Positions 45,101 to 55,259 of a stretch of 64,000 nt of DNA are shown here, piece after piece; the stretch's first letter is position 1, and each line of letters starts with the position of its first letter. The notes under the pieces were generated by a model. That model did no database searches. It was not told where the DNA came from and was given only the letters and a program-made list of their open reading frames with translations. The translations under genes were made by a program, and so were the position numbers. The stretch is from Melieria omissa (taxonomy: Eukaryota > Arthropoda > Insecta > Diptera > Ulidiidae): the NCBI GenBank assembly GCA_963971225.1, contig OZ020269.1, positions 30,731,783 through 30,795,782 on the forward strand, given 5' to 3'.

Positions 45101-45449
45101 CTTTAATTGACCATTAGTCATAGAACTCTACTTGAATGGGTGACATAGTGATCGATAGGAATAACTTATCACGAACTTCATGGATACAAAAAGGAACTCA
45201 CTATGTGGTTCGCTTCGACAAATTTTGGAATAAACAAGGTTGGATTTAAGTCGGTAAGATTTCGATAGGCTGGTAACTACAGGTTTACCAGTTTTTATGA
45301 ATATTTTCCAGCTCCTCCATTTGAAATATGTATAACTTCTATGAACCTCGACAGTGGGTACAGGAACCAAGACATAGTCATCTGGTCAGTCAACTTGTGC
45401 AGAAAAACACTTTTCGATGGTCAAATATTGAATTAAGATGCGATCAATT

Positions 45450-45715
45450 TATGTAATTTAGATGCTTAACTCCACTTTAAGAATTAAGATCAAGATGTTG
45501 TCAAAGTCAATGTTAAAAAAAAACCTTATATCGGCTTTTTGTTCCATGCTAACTTTTGTACCGATGATAAAAACTTACTTTAACTTAAGAATTAAGCTTC
45601 CAATGAACCAAATTTCTTAATACTTAATTGGCAAAGAAGAATTTCTTTAACCCCCCCGCCCCCCCCGGACAAAGTTCTGGCTACGTCCTTGTCCATGACA
45701 TTGACCTTTTCTAAA
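45450..45715 (-). repeat. Eroded mariner-type copy related to 12.8-13.3 kb
   Basis: Shares GATGCTxAAxTCxACTTTxAGAA, ATGCTAACTTTT then TGATGA, and AAGTTCTGxCTACxxxxxTCCATG-like blocks with 12,760-13,280, in the same order but with the transposase part missing. Carries a C/G-rich insertion (about 45,652-45,668). Confidence 0.5.
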
Positions 45716-45719
45716 GTTT

Positions 45720-46228
45720 GATCGTTTGTTTATAAGAATTCAAAAATGAAAGTAAAAGAATTTTCTCTTCTAGAAGACTTTGCTTCCATCAAACAAACCC
45801 AGTACCTATATATACACACATATACATATGTATACAGTACACCATAATAACTAACTGTTCATATGTATATTTCTATAATTATGCTCGTTAGCACCTCCGA
45901 CAAGCGCCCAACACATCAAACCACAGAAGGCCATTAGCATCAACTCTGGCCACACAAAATACATGGCAACAATGGCACAAGTACATACAATGAATTTTGG
46001 GTGAATTACCGCGCAGTGGCCACGTGCTCCAATGCTCTTCACTGTTGCCGATTACGAAATATGCGTAAAATTTGTTTGCCTTCACTAAACAAACACCAAG
46101 GAATGTTTGGAATTTTCAACAACAAAAAAATAAAGTCTGGCGCACCTGCAAATTGACAGTTTTTCACATCCACTGCTAACAAAAAATCATACGAAATCTT
46201 CACGAAATTACACGAAAATATTGAAGAC
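45720..46228. other. Intergenic stretch upstream of the 46.3-kb gene
   Basis: Contains a TATACACACATATACATATG simple repeat near 45,811-45,835. No gene supported. Confidence 0.4.
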
Positions 46229-46231
46229 GAG

Positions 46232-46238
46232 TATAAAA
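46232..46238 (+). promoter_or_regulatory. TATA box of the 46.3-kb gene
   Basis: TATAAAA(G), 109 bp before the ATG. Confidence 0.78.
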
Positions 46239-46346
46239 GATGGAAATGTGCCAACCGAAGCGTTTAAATTGTGCCGAACCAGTGAAGTGGCCGCATCGAT
46301 CAAATACTGGAGTGCAAGCGGAAACCATTTGAGAACCACTGACAGT

Positions 46347-46943
46347 ATGAAAAAATTACGAAATTTTAGGCTACTTGTTTTTGTTGTCACACTAAGTAGT
46401 TTGGCAAAATGTGAAGAGCTTGAAGACTTCGAAAGCACGCGTTCGCTTTATGGCGCCGGAAGTGGCATTGGCAGCTATGGGATCGATGGACTCGGCACGC
46501 AGTTCAATTCGCTGCAGGGCGTGCAGCAGGTGCCGGTGGTGTCCACAGTGCAACAGGTGCAACAAGTGCCGGTCGTTTCCAACCTACAAACCATACAACA
46601 GGTGCCAGTCATAGCCTCAGTGCAGCAGCCAAGCGTTGGCGGATTAATCGGCGGCGGTGCAGCGTTGGGTGGACTGGCTGGTGCCGGCATCGGCGCTGGC
46701 TTCGGCGGCGGTTTCAAGCGCTATCGCCAAAGTTATCACGTACGTGCACGCGGCTTTGGCGGCGGTCTGGGCGGTTTCGGCGGACTGGGTGGTCTGGGCG
46801 GTGGTTTTGCTGGCCTGGGCGGTGGTCACTATAAAGCGCGGTATTCCTCCGGATATTCGGGTGGATTTGCTGGAGCCGGCGGTGTTGCAGGTGCTGGTTT
46901 AGTAGGTGGTGGCGGATTGGCTGGTGCGGGCTTGTTAGGTTAG
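46347..46943 (+). CDS. Secreted VPVV/Gly-rich protein with QSY motif (paralogue of 43.4-kb gene)
   Basis: Encodes 198 residues. The signal peptide is about 1-22 (MKKLRNFRLLVFVVTLSSLA). A short acidic segment ELEDFESTR (24-32) precedes SLYGAGSG; it has ESTR, not R-X-X-R, so this member may not be cleaved by a furin-like enzyme. Three imperfect VQQVPVVS-type repeats follow (59-93), then Gly/Ala-rich sequence, the conserved KRYRQSYHVRARGFGGG block (124-140), GGLG repeats, a Tyr/Ser block and a GAGG/GAGLVGGGG tail. The start at 46347 opens the signal peptide; upstream in-frame codons overlap the promoter. AATAAA at 47034-47039. Divergent from its paralogue, 2.4 kb apart. Confidence 0.88.
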   Translation: MKKLRNFRLLVFVVTLSSLAKCEELEDFESTRSLYGAGSGIGSYGIDGLGTQFNSLQGVQQVPVVSTVQQVQQVPVVSNLQTIQQVPVIASVQQPSVGGLIGGGAALGGLAGAGIGAGFGGGFKRYRQSYHVRARGFGGGLGGFGGLGGLGGGFAGLGGGHYKARYSSGYSGGFAGAGGVAGAGLVGGGGLAGAGLLG

Positions 46944-47044
46944 ATTTACCATTTGTTTTGATTTTAGGACTTTTTACTCGATTGTAAAGTTTTTAAGTAT
47001 TTATCAACATATTGTTGTTATATCATAATTTGTAATAAAACTTA

Positions 47045-48240
47045 TGTGAAACTTATTTTATTCAAAATTAATAAAAAAATTAAATTAATAATAAAATTAA
47101 AAGAAGGAGAAAAAAATGCCTAATATCATTCGAACTTGAAGAAGAATTAGTAAAAGTTCTCAGACGGTTTTCATTGGCATTGGGACAATATCTACATTTC
47201 AGAAAAAATTTTGGAAAATTGGAAAATTTGTTGAGTATGGTTCACAGAAGGTTAAGAGGATCCAATTCCTATTGAAAGTTATCAGGAAAGGGCAACAAAG
47301 CTTAAATTAATAGGTAAATTGCGTTAGAATTTTAAAAAAGAAAACTATACACATTTTTTGAATGTTATATCTTTACATAGTAAAAAAAAGAAGAAGCCAA
47401 AAAAACAGATAAATTTTTCTTTTTACTTTATTTCGAATACATTTTTTAACTAACTTTGGCAGCAAATGTAATCAACAACGTTTGGGATTAATTCATAATA
47501 AATGAGTAATTAAATAAACAAATGAAATGCATTTCGAAAAATATGACTGAAAAATTATAAGTACATTTTTATTAATTCCTAAAAAATGTTTTGAAAAAAT
47601 CGAAAAAAATATCGAAGATTATTAATTTTTCCGCCAATTGCTTACAAAACTTATTACTGGTCTTGAGAAAGTACATAGGTCCAGATGGATCGAGTGTTAT
47701 GGAAAATTTCTAGTCTTCTTGCCCAACCTCACATTACATGACATCGCATCACATCACATCACATCACATCACATCATTGGTCTTGAAAGTTAAGAAATAT
47801 GATAAGAATTTACTAACTTGTTTTGATATTTTATAAACAAAAATTTACTCACCTTCAAACTATGTTTTCCAAAAGACACCCTGTGCTGTCACATTTTCGA
47901 GCGGGCATATCTTTGTCCTGCTCTCTTCGGCTCGTTGCGGTCATGCGCACTTCCACCCCCCAAAGAGTGGTTGCTCAGGGGCGCAGCATTGCCAGCCACA
48001 AATCCACACAAAATCCGCAAAGAGCACAGTAGACGGTCCTGTGTTTTGCCCGTCGAAAGCGCAGCCAATTTAGAAATGATTCGCTTTTGAGACGAACGGG
48101 TACGGTTGTTGGCTGACACTGCAGTGGACGTGAATCTTGCGTGGCCTTTTCTCACAAAAGGAACAAAACAACCAAAGATTGCTGGTTGCGGTGTTAATAA
48201 ATTTGGCGAAAAATTCATAAACATTCGAATCGGAAGCATC
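47045..48240. other. Intergenic stretch with a CACAT microsatellite
   Basis: AT-rich to about 47.65 kb. (ATCAC)n, about six units, at 47,745-47,777. From about 47,880 the sequence becomes CpG-richer, leading into the exon-like region below. Confidence 0.5.
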
Positions 48241-48249
48241 AATTAGCGG

Positions 48250-48937
48250 CGTGTCGGTGACGAAATGCAAAGGTGAACAGTGCGGTGCGTCGGTGAACAA
48301 GTGAAAGCGACAATACAAACGGCTGCCAACTCCCAAAGTTCAGCTGTGCGATTTGAGGTCGCAGCAGTGCTGTTTCTCCTTCCCAAAACACGTCGGCTGT
48401 CTACAGCTAAAAATAGCTTACACGAATTTTTTGTTAAAAATATTCCGCTCAGCGAAGTGAAACAAATGAAGAATTGAAATCTTTAAAAATAACCACACGC
48501 ACGAGAATCCCCTGAGCTCGCATATGCCTGCAGCATAATACAACACAATACAACCAAAGCAGAGCAGAGCGAAGCACATGAAATGAAATGAAAACGTAAG
48601 AAATTTCATAATTTCAATTGAGTGCACACACAATTGCGACGAGGTGTGGAATTCGCGGCGAACGGCGAGCAACGAGACGAAATTCAAATCCAGAATACAT
48701 TTCGCAGGTCGGCAGTGCGAGGGAAACCTTGTAATTGCGATTGTCGTGTCCGGCGGCCACAAACCGTGTGTCGGCCAGTCAATGCGAATAATCGAGTTAA
48801 TTACAACACACAGCGTGTAAATAGTACTTGCACACAACCCCCACACACACACATAACAGCAAATCGGCGCGTTACAATAATAAAAACAAGTGGCATCGAG
48901 CAGCAGTGAAACTGAATTCGCCCAAACTGTGTGTAAG
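48250..48937 (+). other. Candidate 5' non-coding exon / promoter region (possibly of the MAGUK gene)
   Basis: A CpG-richer stretch in otherwise AT-rich DNA, with CA-rich and CAGC-rich 5' UTR-like sequence, ends in AAG|GTGAGT (GT at 48938-48939), a near-consensus donor. No open frame of interest lies in it. The next gene on this strand, the MAGUK at 60.9 kb, needs an upstream non-coding exon because its first visible exon opens at a splice acceptor. Linking the two is inference; the start of the exon is unknown. A second CpG-richer patch at about 51,790-52,215 could be an alternative promoter. Confidence 0.4.
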
Positions 48938-49852
48938 GTGAGTTCTGAAAATGTTTGAAAATTATTTGTTTTGACATTTTTTAGATTTCACAGTGCATTT
49001 CGCACTGACGTAAAATGCGCCATGGACTGGCAAAAACAACAACCATGCTCTCTGCACAACCCTTACGGCTCTCTTTGGCTACTGACTGACTGGCAGTGTG
49101 CGTTGGGGAGGCGCGAATTATCAGATGTTCGACAGGGTGTTTCAATAACTTTTTAGTGCGTGATAAACGCTTATCAGCCAACAACTGACATACATTTATA
49201 CAGTTACAATTTAAAAGAGACATTCAAACATTAAATTTTTGAGGACTATTTGGTCCTTTGAGATAGAAGTGGATATTTATTGCATTAGATACAATGACGA
49301 ACTTGAAGAATTAATAGACAGTCAAAACGTGATAAGATTGATAAAAGTATAAAGAATAAAAGGGCTTGGACTTGTAGAAAGAGCGCCTGAGCAAAGAGCA
49401 AAAAGACAAGCATTAAAAAACCCCAGATGGCAAAAGAACAAAAAGACGACCAAAGGGAAGATTGTTAGATGCAGTTTCGTTGACCTTAAAGCCATAACCA
49501 TACAAAACGTGTGGTGTTGCGCTAAAGAGAGAGAAATCTGAAAGAAAATAAGTAATTGCGATACTGCGACTGTCATGTAAGGAAAACTTAAAGAAGAGGA
49601 ATTTGTTTGTTCAAGCGTCAGTAATACTTTTAAAACACTTTTTCAATTTTCAAAAAATCATACAGAAAATAATTTGGTTTCAACCGTAGTTTATAGATTT
49701 AAAGAAGTTATTAATAAAAATGCATAAAAGTGTATCATTTCAAACAGGAAAAGATTTTATGAAGCAAATTTTTTGTCGTCTCAAAATTCAAATTAAAAGC
49801 GCTCCTTGCAGAACTTAATCTTATTCCGCAAATCTCTCTCTTTCTCTTCCAA

Positions 49853-49975
49853 GGAAAATAGTCTTAAGAATTATTGTTGAATTTTTTAATTGAACTTTAT
49901 TATTTTGTAATATTCTAGTTTTATTGATGGTCTGTTAAAATTTATTTTTTGTTTGACTGGATTATAAATAAATAC
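49853..49975. repeat. Dispersed repeat, copy 2
   Basis: Roughly 90% identical to 26,810-26,935, in the same orientation. See that entry for shared words. Confidence 0.8.
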
Positions 49976-51064
49976 ATAAATAAAACTCTTTTGTCGTTTC
50001 ATGCCGGTCTCTAGGTTTGATTCAAAGATTGGGTTTGTTAAACACTCGTCTTCTTCTATAGCTATCCACAAAAAAATAGATATAGAAATACATATAGTAA
50101 AAGAAAAACTGGCAACCTCCGTTCAAAGTCAAACTGTAGATAACCTCCCCCGTTTCCCATCCATTTGGAATGTGTGTTGCAACTTATGTTAAAAAACCAG
50201 TGTTGCATACATTTCAAACGAGTGGATTTTATGGTTGGTCCATATAGTTCTAAGTGTGTCTCATACTGACCTACCCTAAACTTTTTCCAATTTAGATTTT
50301 CATAAAACTCGATATATTGTCAAATATTGCTTTGACCTTGGCATTATTTATTGACTACGAATACCATCCAAATGACAGTCACGTGACTTTCTACCAGAGT
50401 CAATTCTTAAAGTCAGCAGTACAAACACCAAGTGATTCTATCAAAGTTAGGTTGGATCAGTTCAACGATAGTCAGAAAAATTTTTCATAGACAGCTAATG
50501 GGTTGTGCCAAATTTTTCCTACACACCGTTGGCTTCTAAACATTCTTCTTCTTTACAATCTTCCAGAGCCATACATTTATATTTTTTTTAATATTTTTAA
50601 ATTTAAATATTTATTGTGAGATCATTTTACTCATCATTTTTTGTATTCTGCAAAACATGACTGAATATTTGTTTACATTTATTGGAAGTCAACACAATTT
50701 AGTCAAAAGCCACACAATTTTTTTTAACAAAAACCACTTTTTTGATAAAAGTAAAAATTTGTTCAGGTTCATTGAACGATTTAAATTCTAACCTCAATCA
50801 ACGTTAAACTCACACAAATAAATTATTATGTTAATTTATTCACAATAGATAATAATGCCTCTGAGTATAAATACACTTCCGAACCCAATATAATTTTTTT
50901 TTAAATTTTTAATTTTTGGCTTTTTTAATTTTTATTAATTTTAATTTTTAAACTTAAAAAAATAAAAAATGTAATTTTTCAATTAATTTCATTCTTGAAA
51001 TTTCAATTTAATTTAAAATTTAATTTTAATTTGAATTTTTCAATTTTAATTTTTAGAGTAAAAC

Positions 51065-51180
51065 AAAACTGCTGCATACGCTGGGGTTTCGTATAAAACT
51101 TTCCAATACCATTTGTAATCATATTTGATGCCCACAATTTTTGTAACAAACATTTGAGTCTTTGAGGTTGAACCCAGCTA
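51065..51180. repeat. Diverged hAT-type MITE copy
   Basis: The core AATACCATTTGTAATCATATTT, then CCCACAATTTTTGT, resembles the middle of the 164-bp element at 14.2 kb. The ends are lost. Confidence 0.45.
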
Positions 51181-53688
51181 CAACTACCCTACAGCTAACC
51201 TATAGCTTCAAAATATTTCACTTTAATTTCCCAGCCGAATCATTAAAAAATTTGACACTATTATTAAGTATTTTTAAAATACTTAATTTTTTTGCATGAA
51301 CCATTAAAAAGTTTTTAAACCATCAACTGAGATCCCAAATGCCAATTGCACCAAAGCAGTGTTGACAAAATGTTTCCACATAAAAGTTTTTAATCTTCCT
51401 CACTTAATACGATTCCATTTAAGCCTCATTTGTAGTTTCTCTATTAAAAATTCGCACACGTTTCGCATTGTCAGTTTTTACACCCTCCAGCGCAATGCTT
51501 CGAGTGACGACTCTTCAGATATATATACATATAGATACGTTAGCACCCGCACATCCTTGCTGACGCATTACTGCGCACAATGTCAGAGAAAATTGGTTTT
51601 AAATAATTTATTCTTTTACCATTTCCAACTTGACGCAAACAATGCAATTTTCTTAAGTTGCACGAAGCTAAACAAAACGCAACAACAGCAGTGCTACTGA
51701 AAACAACCACTACGCCCGCGGCGCACTGTTGTTTGGTGACACATACAAACACACACACATACGTACGGACACAAACCAACTAATTGTGGCGCAATGCAAA
51801 TAGCGGGGAGATGTGGAAATTGTTAGATTGTTGGCGAGCGAGTGAAGGCGCGAAGCCGGACTGACGTAAACGTAAGACGCAACACTCCGGCAAAATGTCA
51901 AATTAAGTAGTTCAAGGACGCGTCCTTTTTAGCCAACCATTCCAGTGTACAGTGGTGCAGTTTATTCATTTGATTGCCGCACGCACGCACGCACACGCAG
52001 GCAGCTACGCACCCGCTCGCATGGCCGCCACACGCCCCTCGCACATCTCCAGAGTCATGTTTCGCCATATTTTCACGCACAACCCGACCAACCCAAATTG
52101 TTGGCATTTTGTTGCGCAGCGAGTTCGGGGCGAACCATATTTTCGGCGCTGGCTAAGTTCGTCCCTGAAAGTTCGTGACGGCAGTGCGAGCAATCAAGCA
52201 ATCGGCTCGAGTTAATGCGTTCACGCGATTTTAACCACTTTTGCATGTGTGATGAGTGACGAGTGATGAGTGAGGAGGAGTCGGACTTGGCTTTTGAAAG
52301 GATGATAACACACCTTGTTCACTTTAATTCTCAAACTTGTATGGACTACAAAGCACCCACAAGTTTATGGCCAATGCCAAAAAGCACATGGTAAACTTTT
52401 TATTATTGAAAACTTAAATCTAAAGAAGTCCTCAAATTTAGGAAATTTAAGAGGGCAGCTGTCACTAATAGAAAATAGTTTTCTCTTTTTATTTATTCAA
52501 CTAAGATTCGATGCTTGACCTCTGCTTATTTTGTATTCCATATCACTCTTTTCTTTCTACCCCAACCGGATCAAAATCAACTTGAAAGCTACTAAGCTTT
52601 TAAATAATTTTTGATTTTTTGAAAACCCCTAATCATGCTTCTCCCACTCGTTTAATCTTCGACTAATTTGAACCATTAATTGAAGAGTTCATAAATTTTC
52701 ATTCGCACATAAATAATTAACAATTGAAATTTCCAGACAACACATCAAAGTGTTTTATTGTTTTCAAATTTCTTGCATAAATAACTTCAAGTCGGTCGTA
52801 ATATGCTTTCAGTGCGCATTATTAGCTTCATCATTAGCATCATTATTAGCATCATTGTTGTTGTGTACTAAGTACATACAAACTTATCATAAGCACAAAA
52901 CATTGTTAAATTATTCAAGTGGTACATCAAAAATTATTCGCCCCCCTTCATTATAAACAACTAAGCACTAAAAATTCGCTTATTTTACAGCTCAGACAGT
53001 TGAGTTGCTTTTCAGGCTCGCACACACTAAAATCTGAAAAGAACAAGCAAACACTCGCGCAAATGTAAACAATTTCCTCTTTCAAAAGCGTGCAAGAACT
53101 TTCGGGCGAATTGTGTGTATTTTCATATTTACAGCTATGCGAGAAGGAAAACAGTTTCAGACCGACAATCCAACGAACGGTTTTATGTTGCATGTGCCCG
53201 CTTATGCTTTTATAGACACAAAGATGTTGAAACCATTTGAAATGGAGCGGGATTTTAGGATTTCAAAAAAGGGGCATCTCAAAATCCCGGGTCTTTTTGG
53301 ATAATTTTTGGGAATGACATTGACATTTTTAAGAGAAAGTTAAAGTGTCAGGAAAGATCTTTGAAATTCCATTCATATAAAAGAAGGACAGTTGAAATAA
53401 AACTGTTCCTACTCCTTCTTGTATCTCTTGCTGATCTCTTGTATACCTAAAGTAATTTAAAAGTAGAACAACCATAGATAATGTCACTGTTGTTTCTCTT
53501 GTTAATAGATCTGTTGTTTGTTTGTACCTTTCGAGCCTAATTGACTTCAATGTTCCCATTCAACCACTTTGTCATTAGGACTTTTTTGTTATAAACCCTA
53601 ATAGATCAAACTATGCCTTGAATGCTCCCATGGTGAGAGTTCTTTCTGAATTCAACAACATTTTGCAAACATTAATTAGGAAATTGTA

Positions 53689-54160
53689 TTGAATTGAATT
53701 AAATTAAATTAAATTAAATTGAATTGAATTGAATTGAATTGAATTGAATTGAATTGAATTGAATTGAATTGAATTGAATTGAATTGAATTGAATTGAATT
53801 GAATTGAATTGATTGGAATCGAATTGAGTTGATGTAATTTCATAAATATTTTTTGGTATTTTCCACTCTGTTTAACTCTAGGAAGACCTGAATTCTAAAT
53901 TCAACAAGATCTCCGTTTCGTATGGTTTTGATCCCAGATTTTTCAAACATGAATTAAGAAATTGAATTGAATTGAATTGAATTGAATTGAATTGAATTGA
54001 ATTGAATTAAATTAAATTGAATTGATGTAATTTCATATACTTTTTTGTATTTTCCTGTATGTTTAACACTAGAAAGATCTGAATTCTGTGTTCAACAAGA
54101 TCTCCGTTTTGCGTAATTTTGATCCCACATTTTTTAAACATCAATTAAGAAAAAAAAAGC
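53689..54160. repeat. AATTG pentanucleotide array inside a segmental tandem duplication
   Basis: Two AATTG arrays (53,689-53,815 and about 53,961-54,024), each followed by a similar non-repeat block (GATGTAATTTCATA, then TTTAAC, CTAG, CTGAATTCT, TTCAACAAGATCTCCGTTT, TTTGATCCCA). The upstream flank at 53,645-53,690 resembles the end of that block, so the unit array-plus-block was duplicated at least twice. Confidence 0.9.
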
Positions 54161-54649
54161 CACCCATCTGGAATTTCAGTATTCGGGATATCAGTATTGA
54201 ATGCCCTAATGTACACCAAGCTCGCTCGTCGGTTTGTTGACAGTTGCGACATTTCGGTTAACAATTGCGGAGACGTTCTGGGGCGAATTTTGCGTATACA
54301 GCAAATTCTGCCTGTAAGCATGAATGAAAATATGCGCGCAAAAAAAAATATTAAATTTCAGTTGCTGTTATTTAAACGATGTACACAAATATTCCGCAGG
54401 CAAATGAACATTGTGAATGTGTGAGTGAATGTTTGAATAAAACGTGAACGGTTTGCAATGTTGCCAACGGATAATTACAAATGAAAGAAAATAAATTTGG
54501 AAGTATTTTATTGAAATAAAAATACAGAAAAGTTCCACTAAAAATTACAAAAATGTATTTTCTCTGTTTATCAAAGCAAAATTGTGTGCGTTATGAAGTT
54601 TATTTGATTGTGCTACTCGACAATGCAAACCTAAAATTTATACATGGTA

Positions 54650-55257
54650 TAGGGTGTTTTTTTTAGAGGTTTGTCTTTCGAATAGAGATAAAACTGGCAG
54701 TTTGTGGTCAAATCTGGCAACTCTAATGTCATTTATGTTCAGTTTGGTTTGCCATTTCATCATGAACAGGTTGACAAAAGAACAACGCTTGCAAATCGTG
54801 CAAATTTATTTCGAAAATAATGGTTCAGTTCGCAAAGTTTACCGCAAGCTCCGTCCATTTTATGGTCGACATAATCGTCCATCAGAGCAAAATCGGTCCG
54901 TCCATCGGTTAACCATGGGTCGTTTTCGCACTACGTTTACTCTATGTGATAATACGCATCCGCAGAGACGTCGAACAGTGCGCACCGAAGAAACAATTGC
55001 CGCTGTAGAGCAAAATGTTGAAGAGGACCCGAATGAATCGATTCGCCACCGTGCACAGCAATTGGAGCTGGTTGAAAATTGGACCTGTAGAATTGGCTTT
55101 ATTCGAGCCAGCCGCGGCGGCCACATGCCCGAAATCATATTTAAACATTAATGGCATAAAATTATCCTTCCAATAAAGCCAAATTGATGGACATTAAAAC
55201 GATTTTATTGTGTTTTATTTCAATTCGAAGTTCTATACCTCTAAAAGAAACACCCTA
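54650..55257 (+). mobile_element. Internally deleted Tc1/mariner-group element, 608 bp
   Basis: Flanked by TA on both sides (54648-54649, 55258-55259). Ends are inverted: TAGGGTGTTTTTTTTAGAGG on the left and CCTCTAAAAGAAACACCCTA on the right. Inside is an open frame from ATG 54762 to 55151 (129 codons) that begins MNRLTKEQRLQIVQIYFENN, the N-terminal helix-turn-helix region, continues with EETIAAVEQNVEEDPNESIR, and then jumps directly into the C-terminal end (VENWTCRIGFIRASRGGHMP). The catalytic DDE/D domain is gone, so it can only move with help from another copy. Confidence 0.87.
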
Positions 55258-55259
55258 TA

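Larger units (their letters stand above)
48940..53640. other. Long non-coding stretch (probable intron or intergenic)
   Basis: Contains the dispersed repeat at 49,853-49,975, a diverged hAT-MITE copy at about 51,065-51,180 and a CpG-richer patch at 51,790-52,215. No coding frame is supported. Confidence 0.4.
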
